Part shown: piece after piece, positions 33,864-42,429 of the stretch
Position numbering within the stretch: the first letter of the stretch is position 1
How the letters are laid out: every line of letters starts with the position of its first letter
Assembly: GCF_033446685.1 (NCBI RefSeq)
Contig: NZ_JAWQLY010000002.1
Location: 186,001-250,000, forward strand
From: Modicisalibacter sp033446685
Lineage (GTDB): Bacteria > Pseudomonadota > Gammaproteobacteria > Pseudomonadales > Halomonadaceae
Reading direction: 5' to 3'
Length of the DNA: 64,000 nucleotides
The notes under the pieces: generated by a model
What the model saw: the letters and a program-made list of their open reading frames with translations, nothing else
Told to the model about the DNA's origin: nothing
The model's database searches: none
Made by a program: the position numbers and the translations under genes

Positions 33864-34493
33864 TTAATGCTGGTGACGTTGCGGGCGCACTATCCGGCGG
33901 TCGCTGACGATGGCGTCGAGCGGTACGTCCCAGCCGGCGAACGGCAGGCGCTCGACATGCTGGCAGTCGTGAGCGACGCCGATCAGGCGAGGGCGCGGCC
34001 CGCGCTGGCGGGTGAAGGCAAAGCTGCGATCGTAGAAGCCACCGCCCATCCCCAGCCGGTTGCCCAAATCGTCGAAGCCGACCAGCGGCAGCAGCACCAG
34101 ATCGAGCGCCCAGGGCGGCGACTGGCGGGCACGGTGAGCGCCATGACGGGTATCGGGCTCGCGAATGCCGAAGCGGTTGCGGGTCATCGGCGTGGCGGCG
34201 TGATAGTGCACGAACCATAGCCGGTTCTCGGCCAGCGGGCGTAGCACCGGCAGGTAGGCACGCGCACCGCGCCGGCGCAGCCAGCGCAACAGCGGGGTGG
34301 CGTCGATTTCGCCGTCGTTGGGCAGATAGAGCGCCACCCGTCGGGCGCGCTGGACTTCCGGCAGGCCTCGCAACCGGCGGCATAACGCCTCGGTGGCCTG
34401 ACGCTGCTGGGCCCTCGTCAGCGCGCGACGGCGCTGGCGCAGGGAGCGTCTCAGCGCCTTGCGCTGATCGTTGAGAAGCTGCGGGTCAGACAC
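33864..34493 (-). CDS. fau: 5-formyltetrahydrofolate cyclo-ligase (YgfA/Fau family)
   Basis: ATP-dependent conversion of 5-formyl-THF to 5,10-methenyl-THF. The family signature 'GFDDLGNRLGMGGGFYDRSF' (ATP/substrate loop) and 'VALYLPNDGEIDATPLL' are present. I place the start at the GTG at 34493 (SDPQLLNDQRKALRR, 209 aa), because the longer frame to 34562 runs into the 6S RNA. The zapA - 6S RNA - ygfA order is the classical gammaproteobacterial arrangement; the mRNA is often made by read-through from 6S RNA. Confidence 0.92.
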   Translation of the reverse strand: MSDPQLLNDQRKALRRSLRQRRRALTRAQQRQATEALCRRLRGLPEVQRARRVALYLPNDGEIDATPLLRWLRRRGARAYLPVLRPLAENRLWFVHYHAATPMTRNRFGIREPDTRHGAHRARQSPPWALDLVLLPLVGFDDLGNRLGMGGGFYDRSFAFTRQRGPRPRLIGVAHDCQHVERLPFAGWDVPLDAIVSDRRIVRPQRHQH

Positions 34494-34522
34494 GGGCTGG
34501 CCATGAATGGCTGAAAAGGGGG

Positions 34523-34702
34523 TTCCCCAGAGTGCCGTTGTCGTTCTGGCCCTTGAACCCACTGGTTCAAGGTGGGTGGCCGCAGACAGACCGTCAGGCT
34601 TTCCGTCGCACGGACATGCACACGGGTCTGTCTAGCAATTGGCCCCCTGGGTACTGCGCATAGGCTCGAGGGACGTCAACGACTGACGTACACCCCAGGG
34701 AA
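34523..34702 (-). ncRNA. ssrS: 6S RNA
   Basis: RNA that binds sigma-70 RNA polymerase and mimics an open promoter. On the minus strand, bases 34691-34702 (UUCCCUGGGGUG) pair fully, with wobbles, to 34523-34534 (CACUCUGGGGAA), giving a closing stem and a 180-nt RNA (E. coli 183). Inside, CACCTTGAACC..GGGTTCAAGG (near 34552-34575) is the strongly conserved 3' arm of 6S RNA, and CCCTCGAGCC (near 34666-34675) matches the conserved 5' arm. The position between zapA and ygfA is diagnostic. Exact ends are estimates. Confidence 0.92.
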
Positions 34703-34775
34703 CGCATTCATCGTAACAGAGCTGGGGGCATGGCCAAAGGGCTGTTTTGTCGACTCGCGGCGCTCGCCCATCGGC

Positions 34776-35075
34776 TCAGCGCTTGGGAATCTCGCCGAGC
34801 GCGCGCTCCAGGCGCTGGCTGAGCGCGGCCAGGCTATCCTCGCCGGCGCGCTTCTCGTCCTGCACCTGAAGCAGCTCGTGGGTGATGTTGAGCGCGGCCA
34901 TGATGGCGATCTTCTCGGCATCGAGCACCTTGCCGCGGGAGTGGATGCCGTGCATCGCGCGGTCCAGGTAACGGGCGGTGCGCTTGAGCTCGGCCTCTTC
35001 GTCGGGCGGGCAGGCAATGACGTAAGAGCGTCCCAGCAGGGTGATCTCGGTGGTCGACCGTGCGTCGTCGCTCAT
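34776..35075 (-). CDS. zapA: ZapA, cell division Z-ring associated protein
   Basis: Small coiled-coil protein that bundles FtsZ filaments. 99 aa with 'ITLLGRSYVIACPPDEEAELKRTARYLD' and 'EKIAIMAALNITHELL', then a C-terminal coiled coil rich in A/L/E. Divergent from ygfB; followed by 6S RNA and the cyclo-ligase gene, as in E. coli. Confidence 0.95.
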   Translation of the reverse strand: MSDDARSTTEITLLGRSYVIACPPDEEAELKRTARYLDRAMHGIHSRGKVLDAEKIAIMAALNITHELLQVQDEKRAGEDSLAALSQRLERALGEIPKR

Positions 35076-35230
35076 GGCAGGCTCCAGGCGCGGGCCAATA
35101 AGCGGCCCGTACGATAAGATGAACTCAGGTTTCGAGCCACTATAGAGAGGCCCCGACGGCCGGTCAACGCGCCGCTCCGGCCCGCTGCGACCGTCGCGGG
35201 CGCCTCCCCAACCGCCATTTATGGAAGCTC

Positions 35231-35815
35231 ATGTCTATCATCAACGATCAGCTCGATTTCTCCACGGTCGCCGATGTCTTTCTGGTCCACGGCAGCCTGC
35301 AGTCGCCGGCGTTCCTGGATGGCCAGCTGAGCGCCGCCCTGGCGCTCCACGACATCCCCGCCGAGTCCTGGCTGGAGACGGTATGCCTGGCCATGGGGGT
35401 CGAACAACCCCATGACCGCGAATCCGGCGAGGTATTGCTGGCCTGGCGCCGCCAGGCACTGGAGGCGCTCTCCGCCGCCGATCTCAATTTCGAACCGCTG
35501 CTGCCCGACGAACTGTTCTCGCTCGCCGAGCGCGCCCGCGGCCTGCGCGAGTGGACGCTGGGTTTTCTCGAGGTGGTCAACGAGGTCGGCGGTGAAACCC
35601 GCGACGCCTGGTCGGCCAACCTGCGCGAGGCGATCGAGGACCTGGAGACCCTGGCCGGACTCGACGAACTGGCCCTCGACGACAGCCCCGAGAACGAGAA
35701 CGACCTGTTCACGCTCACCGAGCACGCGCGGATGGCGGCGATGCTGCTGTACACCGAACAGCACCCTGCCAGCCCGCAGGTCGAACAGGGCGACACCCCG
35801 CCACCCACCCAATGA
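35231..35815 (+). CDS. YgfB/YecA family protein (UPF0149)
   Basis: 194 aa, helical, acidic. It has 'VADVFLVHGSLQSPAFLDGQLSAAL' and 'LREWTLGFLEVVNE' (family motif WC.GFL-like) and 'NDLFTLTEHARMAAMLLY'. YgfB in Pseudomonas affects beta-lactamase expression, but the general function is unknown. It starts the ygfB-pepP-ubiH-visC operon, divergent from zapA. Confidence 0.9.
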   Translation: MSIINDQLDFSTVADVFLVHGSLQSPAFLDGQLSAALALHDIPAESWLETVCLAMGVEQPHDRESGEVLLAWRRQALEALSAADLNFEPLLPDELFSLAERARGLREWTLGFLEVVNEVGGETRDAWSANLREAIEDLETLAGLDELALDDSPENENDLFTLTEHARMAAMLLYTEQHPASPQVEQGDTPPPTQ

Positions 35816-35848
35816 TCGAGCGTCGATGACGCAATGAAAGGAGCGCGC

Positions 35849-37201
35849 ATGGCACCCGACACACTGACCTACTCATCATCGCCCCGCCCGCCGGCCATCG
35901 GGCTCGACGAATACCGCCGGCGGCGCCAGGCGCTGATGGCTGCGCTGCCGGCGTCGAGCGCGGTACTGATGCCGGCTGCGACGCTGGTCACGCGCAGCAA
36001 CGACAGCGAATATACCTTCCGCCAGGACAGCGACTTCCACTACCTGTGCGGCTTTCCCGAGCCCGACGCGCTGCTGCTGCTGTTGCCCGGCCGCGAGGAG
36101 GGCGAGGCGATCCTGTTCTGCCCCGACAAGGACCCTACCCAGGAAGCCTGGACCGGCATCCGGGTCGGCGCCGAGGCGGCGGTCGAACGCTATGGCGTCG
36201 ATCAGGCCTTCGCCAACAGCGAGCGCGACGAGCGTCTGGCGGGGTTGCTCGATGGCCGGCATAGCCTCTACCTGCCGCTCGGCGACGACTGTGCGATGGC
36301 GCTCGCCGACGAGGCGCGCCAGCAGTTGCTGGCACGCGCGCGTCAGGGCGCGCGTGCCCCTCAGGCGCTGGTCGACGTCGCGCCGCTGATTCATGAACAG
36401 CGCCTGATCAAGAGCGATGCCGAGCTCGAACTGATGCGCCACGCCGCACGCATCTCCGCCCGGGCGCATGTGCGTGCGATGCGCAGCGCCCGGCCCGGGC
36501 TCGCCGAATACCAGCTGCAGGCCGAGCTCGAGCACGAGTTCCAATGGCACGGCGCTCGCGCCCCGGCCTACAGCACCATCGTCGGCGGTGGCGCCAACGC
36601 CTGTGTACTGCATTACATCGAGAACGCCGCAATCCTCGACGACAGCGATCTGGTGCTGATCGACGCCGGTGCCGAATTCGAGCTGTATGCCGGCGACATT
36701 ACCCGCACCTTTCCGGTCAACGGCCGCTTCAGCGACACCCAGCGCAGCGTCTACGAAATCGTGCTCAGCGCTCAGATACGCGCCGTCGAGGCCGTACGTC
36801 CCGGGGTGACGCTCGGCGAGATCCATCGCGGCGTGGTCCGCGACCTGACCCACGGCCTGATCGAGCTGGGACTGCTCGAGGGTGAGCTCGACGCGCGCAT
36901 CGACGACGAAAGCTACCGGCGCTTCTACCTGCACTCGACCTCCCACTGGCTGGGGCTCGACGTGCACGACGTCGGCGGCGCGCGTCGCGATGGCGAGCCG
37001 CGCCAGCTCGAGCCGGGAATGGTGCTCACCGTCGAGCCCGGGCTGTACATTCCGGCCGACGACGACATTCCGGCGACCCTGCGCGGCATCGGCATTCGCA
37101 TCGAGGACGACGTGGCGGTCACCGCCACCGGCCATGAGGTGCTGACAACTGATGTGCCCAAGCGGGTCGAGGAGATCGAGGCGTTGATGGTCGATTCTTG
37201 A
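35849..37201 (+). CDS. pepP: PepP, Xaa-Pro aminopeptidase
   Basis: M24 metallopeptidase removing N-terminal residues before proline. 450 aa from the ATG at 35849 with AAGGAG 9 nt upstream (the ATG at 35834 lies upstream of this SD). Dinuclear Mn site: 'LIDAGAEFELYAGDITRTFPVNG' (two Asp), 'YLHSTSHWLGLDVHDVGGAR' (His), and 'GMVLTVEPGLYI' / 'RIEDDVAVT' (two Glu). N-terminal AMP_N domain 'TFRQDSDFHYLCGFPEPDALLLL'. Follows ygfB by 33 bp. Confidence 0.97.
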   Translation: MAPDTLTYSSSPRPPAIGLDEYRRRRQALMAALPASSAVLMPAATLVTRSNDSEYTFRQDSDFHYLCGFPEPDALLLLLPGREEGEAILFCPDKDPTQEAWTGIRVGAEAAVERYGVDQAFANSERDERLAGLLDGRHSLYLPLGDDCAMALADEARQQLLARARQGARAPQALVDVAPLIHEQRLIKSDAELELMRHAARISARAHVRAMRSARPGLAEYQLQAELEHEFQWHGARAPAYSTIVGGGANACVLHYIENAAILDDSDLVLIDAGAEFELYAGDITRTFPVNGRFSDTQRSVYEIVLSAQIRAVEAVRPGVTLGEIHRGVVRDLTHGLIELGLLEGELDARIDDESYRRFYLHSTSHWLGLDVHDVGGARRDGEPRQLEPGMVLTVEPGLYIPADDDIPATLRGIGIRIEDDVAVTATGHEVLTTDVPKRVEEIEALMVDS

Positions 37202-37309
37202 CCACTCGCGAGTGCGCGATTTTTAACCATACGTAATTTACGTAAAGCGCTGCCGTAGGCTCGCACTGCAGGACGCGCTACAGGAGCTACAGGACATTAG
37301 GGAGAGTCC

Positions 37310-38524
37310 ATGGGCGTAACCACGGTAGATATCGCCATCGTCGGCGGCGGACTGGTCGGCGCGAGCCTGGGCTGTGCGCTGGCTCCGCTGATCGAGCGCC
37401 ATGGCCTCAGGGTGGCGGTGATCGAGGCGGCGCCGCTGGCGACGCCCTCCAGATCGGACCTGCTCGAGGCCTACCAGCCCAGCTTCGACGTGCGTGCCAG
37501 TGCCATCGCACTGGGCTCGCGCTGGCACTTCGAGGCGCTGGGGGTGTGGCCGGACCTGGCCCGCGAGGCCACGGCCATCGAGACCATCCACGTCAGCGAG
37601 CGTGGCCGACTGGGGGCGACCCGGCTGACGGCCCGCGAGATGCAAGCCGAGGCGCTGGGTTACGTAATGCCCAACGCCTGGATGGGCCGCGTGCTGCACG
37701 CGCGGCTGGGCGAACTCGAACTCGACTGGCAGTGCCCGGCGCGGGTCGAGTCGATCGCCCCGCAGTCCGACGGGCACCGTCTGGCGCTGTCCAACGGCGA
37801 AACCCTCGACGCCGGGTTGACCGTGCTCGCCGACGGCAGTCGCTCGGGACTCAAGGAGCGCCTGGGGATCGCCAGCCAGACGACCCCCTACGAGCAGAGC
37901 GCGCTGATCGCCACCCTCGAGGTCAGCCGGCCGCATCGCGGCGTGGCCTTCGAGCGCTTCGCGCCGGATGGTCCGCTGGCGCTGCTGCCGCTCACGGGCA
38001 ACCGCATGGAGCTGATCTGGACTCATGAGCAGGGCCGCGAACAGGCGACCCTGGCGCTCGACGACGCGGCCTTCCTGGCGCGCCTGCAGGCGGCGTTCGG
38101 CGAGCGGGTCGGGCGCTTTCGCCGGGTCGGTGAGCGTCACGTCTATCCGCTGTCGCTGGTTACCGCGCAGGAAACCGCGCGTCCGGGACTCGCGGTGCTG
38201 GGCAATGCCGCCCACTCGCTGCATCCGGTCGCCGGCCAAGGCTTCAACCTGGCGCTGCGTGGGGTGATGGACCTGGTGACGGCGCTCGAGGCGGGGCTGG
38301 CGAATGGCCAGGGTCCGGGCGAGATGCGCGTCATGCAGGATTTCGAGGCGCGCCGCGAGCGCGACCGCCACAACGTGATCCGCTTCAGCGACGGCCTGAT
38401 CCGGCTGTTCGGCCTCGATCATCCGCTGCTCTCCCACGCCCGTGCGGCGGGTCTGACGGGGCTCAATCTCGCCGGGCCGCTGCGCCGGACATTGGCGCGC
38501 CGAGCGATGGGCATCGAACGTTAA
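37310..38524 (+). CDS. ubiH: UbiH, 2-octaprenyl-6-methoxyphenyl hydroxylase
   Basis: FAD monooxygenase of ubiquinone synthesis. 404 aa (E. coli 392). FAD-binding 'DIAIVGGGLVGASLGCALAP' at the start, 'DGSRSGLKERLGI' and 'GNAAHSLHPVAGQGFNLALRGVMDL' (GD-type motif; here GN). The 'IHVSERGRLGATRLTAREM' and 'GYVMPN' segments fit UbiH. SD AGGGAG precedes. Same operon as pepP and the next flavoprotein. Confidence 0.93.
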   Translation: MGVTTVDIAIVGGGLVGASLGCALAPLIERHGLRVAVIEAAPLATPSRSDLLEAYQPSFDVRASAIALGSRWHFEALGVWPDLAREATAIETIHVSERGRLGATRLTAREMQAEALGYVMPNAWMGRVLHARLGELELDWQCPARVESIAPQSDGHRLALSNGETLDAGLTVLADGSRSGLKERLGIASQTTPYEQSALIATLEVSRPHRGVAFERFAPDGPLALLPLTGNRMELIWTHEQGREQATLALDDAAFLARLQAAFGERVGRFRRVGERHVYPLSLVTAQETARPGLAVLGNAAHSLHPVAGQGFNLALRGVMDLVTALEAGLANGQGPGEMRVMQDFEARRERDRHNVIRFSDGLIRLFGLDHPLLSHARAAGLTGLNLAGPLRRTLARRAMGIER

Positions 38525-38563
38525 GGTTGCCGGCAACGGTCACATGGCAAAGGACAACGACTC

Positions 38564-39838
38564 ATGACAGACAGCGATGTCTCGGCGGATCGACAAGCTC
38601 CGCCGCGAGATACGGATTTCACCGCGGAGGTGATCGTCGTCGGCGGCGGCCTGGTCGGCGCCACGCTGGCGTTGCTGCTCGGCGAGGCGGGCGTCGCCGT
38701 GCGCGTGCTCGAGACCCGGGCGCAGCCGCTCGATGGCGAGGCGGTCGGCAAGGGTCCGCCGGCGGCGCGGGTCAGCGCGCTGACGCCGGTCAGTGAGCGC
38801 TTACTCAACAATCTCGGCGTCTGGGCAGCGATCGCCGGACGACGCATCACGCCCTATACCGGCATGCAGGTATGGGAGGCGGAAGGCAGCGGCGAGATCC
38901 GCTTCCATGCCGACGAGGTGGGGGTCGCGACGCTGGGGCACATCGTCGAGAACGAGGTGGTGCTCGCCGCGCTGGAAGCGCGCCTGCAGGCGTTGCCCTC
39001 GGTGCGCATCGATTACGGCGTACGGCTACGGGCCTTGCAGAGTCCGGCCAGTGGCCGCCGGCTGATACTCGACGATGGCCGCCAGTTGCAGGCGCCGCTG
39101 GTGGTGGCCGCCGACGGGGCGCGCTCGCAGTTGCGCGAGCTGGCCGAGATCGAGGTGCGCGAACGCGACACCGGCCAGGCGGCGCTGGTCACCACGGTGC
39201 GTTGCGAGCGGTCACACGGCGGCGTCGCGCGCCAGGTGTTCCGGGCCGACGGACCGCTGGCGTTTTTGCCGCTGACGGTGGATGGCGATGCGCATTACTG
39301 CTCGATCGTCTGGTCGACGACGCCGGACGAGGCCAAGCGCCTCGCCGCGCTGCCCGACGAGGCATTGGCGACGGCGCTGGGCGAGGCCTTCGAGCAACGC
39401 CTGGGCCGCGTGACGGTGACCGGCGTCACGGCGCGCTTTCCGCTGACCCAGCGTCACGCCGCGCATTACGTCGAGCCTGGGCTGGCGCTGATCGGCGATG
39501 CCGCGCACAACATCCATCCGCTGGCCGGGCAAGGCGTCAACCTAGGGCTGATGGACGCCGCGGTACTGGCCGAGGAGCTGCTCGCGGCACGCCGCCGCGG
39601 CGCCGGCATGGGCGACGTGCGCATCCTGTCGCGCTATGAACGCCGCCGGCGCGGCGACAACGGCCTGATGCTGGCGCTGATGGACGGTTTCAGGGTGCTG
39701 TTCGGCGCCCAAGCCCCGGCGCTGCGGCTACTGCGCAACGTGGGGCTGAGCGGGGCCGACCGGCTGGTGCCGGTCAAGCGGCTGATGATGCGCCAGGCGA
39801 TCGGCGAACGCGGGCGGCTACCGGCGCGCTGCCGCTAG
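38564..39838 (+). CDS. UbiI/VisC-like FAD-dependent hydroxylase
   Basis: Second ubiquinone-pathway type flavin monooxygenase, placed like visC (ubiI) in E. coli. 424 aa. FAD motif 'VIVVGGGLVGATLALLLGEAG', 'VAADGARSQLRELAEI', and 'LIGDAAHNIHPLAGQGVNLGLMDAAVL'. UbiI hydroxylates ring C5; assignment among UbiI/UbiF/UbiM-type enzymes rests on position. 39 bp after ubiH, converging on ctpA. Confidence 0.85.
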   Translation: MTDSDVSADRQAPPRDTDFTAEVIVVGGGLVGATLALLLGEAGVAVRVLETRAQPLDGEAVGKGPPAARVSALTPVSERLLNNLGVWAAIAGRRITPYTGMQVWEAEGSGEIRFHADEVGVATLGHIVENEVVLAALEARLQALPSVRIDYGVRLRALQSPASGRRLILDDGRQLQAPLVVAADGARSQLRELAEIEVRERDTGQAALVTTVRCERSHGGVARQVFRADGPLAFLPLTVDGDAHYCSIVWSTTPDEAKRLAALPDEALATALGEAFEQRLGRVTVTGVTARFPLTQRHAAHYVEPGLALIGDAAHNIHPLAGQGVNLGLMDAAVLAEELLAARRRGAGMGDVRILSRYERRRRGDNGLMLALMDGFRVLFGAQAPALRLLRNVGLSGADRLVPVKRLMMRQAIGERGRLPARCR

Positions 39839-39853
39839 CCGCCGCCGCTGCGG

Positions 39854-41158
39854 CTAGCCGGAGGGCGCTTCGCCCGACGCGTCCTCGGTCCGGGCGGACC
39901 GCCGCTCGAGCACGTTGAGCGCCTTGAGCAGGTTGAGCGCCTCGCCGAGCTGGTAATCCTGCACCGGCTGGCTGGACTCGCTGTCCTGCGGCGCGCTGCC
40001 GTTGGGGTTGGCCAGTCGCCCGGCGAGATCCGATTCGCGCAGGCCGAAGTCGTTGCCTTCGGCGATCTCGAGCCGGCCGCGCACCACCTCGACATCGGGG
40101 GCGATGCCCTGGGCCTGGATCGAGCGACCGCTGGGCGTGTAATAGAGCGCCGTGGTCAGCTTGAGGCCGTCGCCGTTGCCCAGCGGCATGACCTGCTGGA
40201 CCGAACCCTTGCCGAAACTCTGGGTGCCCATCACCACCGCCCGGCTCTGATCCTGCAGGGCGCCGGCGACGATCTCTGCCGCCGAGGCGCTGCCGCCGTT
40301 GATCAACACCACCATCGGCACGTCGGTCAGGGCGCCATCGGCATGCGCCGTGAAGCGCATGTCGCTGTCGGGCAGGCGGCCCTCGGTATACACGATCAGG
40401 CCGCTGTCGAGAAAGGCATCGGCGACTTCGACGGCGCTGTCCAGGACCCCGCCGGGGTTGTTGCGCAAGTCGAGTATCAACCCCTTCAACTGGCCTTTCT
40501 GCTTGAGCGCGGCCAGCGCGTCCTTGACCTGCTCGCCGGTGCGGCTCTGGAACTGGCTGATGCGCAGGTAACCGTAGCCGGGTTCGAGCATCTCGTGCTT
40601 GACGCTGTCGCTGCGGATGATCTGACGGGTCAGCGTCAGCGTACGCGGCGAGCTTTCGCCCTCGCGCAGGATGGTCATCTGGATCTCGGTGCCGGCATCG
40701 CCGCGCATCAGCGTCACGGCTTCCTGCAGCGACATGCCCTCGGTAGGCGTCTCGTCGATGCGCAGGATCGTGTCGCGGGGCTGGAGCCCGGCGGCTGCGG
40801 CCGGGGTGTCGTCGAGCGGCGCGATCACCGTCAACTGGCCATCCTGCATGCCGACCTCGATGCCCACGCCGCCGAACTCGCCCTCGGTGGACTCGCGCAG
40901 GGCCTCGAAATCCTCGCTGTTGAGATAGCTGGAGTGCGGGTCGAGCTCGCTGAGCATGCCGCGCATGGCGTTGCGCATCAGCGTGCTGTCGTCGACCTCC
41001 TCGACATAGGCGCGCTTGATGCGCTCGAAGACCTCGGCGAAGGTCTGGACATCGGCCACCGGCAGGTCGTCGTCGGGCGCCTCGGGGGCGGCCAGCGTCG
41101 GCGTCGTAAAAGAAATGAGAAGGACTGGCAGCAGCCAGCGAAGACAATGAACGCGCAT
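39854..41158 (-). CDS. ctpA: CtpA, C-terminal processing serine protease (S41)
   Basis: Periplasmic protease of 434 aa from the ATG at 41158; the frame upstream overlaps envC and is not used. Signal peptide 'CLRWLLPVLLISFTTPTLA'. A PDZ domain covers about 95-180 ('GVGIEVGMQDGQLTVIAPLDDTPA'). The S/K dyad is S292 in 'NGGSASAAEI' and K317 in 'QSFGKGSVQ', with the expected 25-residue spacing. Downstream member of gpmI-envC-ctpA; in other species it degrades murein endopeptidases, which fits its neighbour EnvC. Confidence 0.95.
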   Translation of the reverse strand: MRVHCLRWLLPVLLISFTTPTLAAPEAPDDDLPVADVQTFAEVFERIKRAYVEEVDDSTLMRNAMRGMLSELDPHSSYLNSEDFEALRESTEGEFGGVGIEVGMQDGQLTVIAPLDDTPAAAAGLQPRDTILRIDETPTEGMSLQEAVTLMRGDAGTEIQMTILREGESSPRTLTLTRQIIRSDSVKHEMLEPGYGYLRISQFQSRTGEQVKDALAALKQKGQLKGLILDLRNNPGGVLDSAVEVADAFLDSGLIVYTEGRLPDSDMRFTAHADGALTDVPMVVLINGGSASAAEIVAGALQDQSRAVVMGTQSFGKGSVQQVMPLGNGDGLKLTTALYYTPSGRSIQAQGIAPDVEVVRGRLEIAEGNDFGLRESDLAGRLANPNGSAPQDSESSQPVQDYQLGEALNLLKALNVLERRSARTEDASGEAPSG

Positions 41159-41225
41159 GCTTACTCCGGGTCGCGTCGGGCGAGGGTTCAGCATAGCGTT
41201 AGCGGCGGGGCCAGTGCTACCCGCG

Positions 41226-42422
41226 TCAGCGCTGGCTGATCCAGCGTCGCGGGTCGATCGGCTCGCCATCCTTGCGTATCTCGAAATACAGCGCCGGGGC
41301 GCTGCGCCCGCCGCTGGCGCCGACGGCGGCAATCGTCTGATCGTTGGCGACACGGGCGCCGACCGCGACGTCGAAACGCTGGACGTGCGCGTAGAGCGAC
41401 ATCACGTCGTCGCCGTGGTCGATGATCAACAGGTTGCCGAAGCCGCGCATCCAGTCGGCGAACACCACGCGCCCGGCATGGATCGCCTTGATCGGCGTGC
41501 CGGCGGCGGCGGCGATCACCAGGCCGTTGCGGTTGACGCCCTCGCCGCTGCCGTAGGCCGAGACGATCCGGCCCTGCACCGGCCAGGGCAGGTCGCCCTG
41601 GGTCTTGTCGATGGCGGTGGAGGGCGGCGGTTGCTCGAGCCGCTTGAGCGCTTCACGGATGCCCGCGAGCCGCTTCTCGGCCTCTTGGCGCGCGCTCGCC
41701 AGCGCTTGCTGGCGGCTGTGCTCGTCACCGTAGCGCGCATCGAGCTTGGCGAGCAGCTTTTCGCGCTCCTGCGCCTCGCGGTTCAGAGCTTCGCGCTGCT
41801 CGGCGACGTCGGCGGCCAGCTTGGCGAGGCGCTGCCGGCGTTTATCGAGCGCGCTGCGGGTCTCGGCGAGCTGGGCGTCGAGCCGCGCCAGTTCGTCGAG
41901 CTGGCGGGCCCGGGCCCGGGAGAGATGGTTGAGGTAGGTCTGCAGGCGATCGAGCCGCCCCGGCTCGTCCTGGTTGAGCAATAGTTTCAACTGCGGCGAG
42001 TCGCCGAGCCGGTAGAGCGCGTCGAGCTGCTTCGACAGGGCCGCGAGCTGTTCGCGGCGACGCTCGCGAAGCGCCTGCCGGCGGCTCTCGAGTTCGGCGA
42101 TCTCGCCATCCAGCTGACGTTGCTCGCCTTCCAGCGAAGCCAGCCGCCGGTGCAGTTCGGCGAGCCGGGTCTCCACCTTGGCGAGCGCCTCGCTGGCGGT
42201 GCTGCGCGCTTCGCGAGTCGCCGCCAGGCGTCGGTTGAGCGCCTCGAGATCCTTGCCGAGCGCATCGACACGCGCTTTTGCGGCCTGGGCGTCGGCTTGA
42301 CTGGCGGGCTGCGCCGCCGCCGATTCGCGCAGGCCGCCTGCCAGCAACGTGGCGCCGACCACCAGGGCCAGCGCCACGTTGCACAAGACGCGGACGATGC
42401 CGCTCAGCGTGCCGACAGCCAC
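41226..42422 (-). CDS. envC: EnvC, murein hydrolase activator
   Basis: Activates amidases AmiA/AmiB at the division septum. 398 aa (E. coli 419): N-terminal signal/anchor 'VLCNVALALVVGATLLAGG', long coiled coil (about 35-260, rich in E/K/R/A/L), then a C-terminal LytM domain ('LPWPVQGRIVSAYGSGEGVNRNGLVIAAAAGTPIKAIHAGRVVFA'). Like E. coli EnvC, the LytM site looks degenerate ('RNGLVI' where active enzymes have the His/Asp zinc ligands), consistent with an activator. 7 bp after gpmI. Confidence 0.93.
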   Translation of the reverse strand: MAVGTLSGIVRVLCNVALALVVGATLLAGGLRESAAAQPASQADAQAAKARVDALGKDLEALNRRLAATREARSTASEALAKVETRLAELHRRLASLEGEQRQLDGEIAELESRRQALRERRREQLAALSKQLDALYRLGDSPQLKLLLNQDEPGRLDRLQTYLNHLSRARARQLDELARLDAQLAETRSALDKRRQRLAKLAADVAEQREALNREAQEREKLLAKLDARYGDEHSRQQALASARQEAEKRLAGIREALKRLEQPPPSTAIDKTQGDLPWPVQGRIVSAYGSGEGVNRNGLVIAAAAGTPIKAIHAGRVVFADWMRGFGNLLIIDHGDDVMSLYAHVQRFDVAVGARVANDQTIAAVGASGGRSAPALYFEIRKDGEPIDPRRWISQR

Positions 42423-42429
42423 CCGCCGG

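Noticed and set aside
37238..38536. 432-codon minus-strand frame opposite ubiH
   Set aside because: Antisense to a well-supported flavoprotein; no domain.
41159..41353. 65-codon upstream extension of ctpA
   Set aside because: It overlaps envC coding sequence and precedes the true signal peptide.
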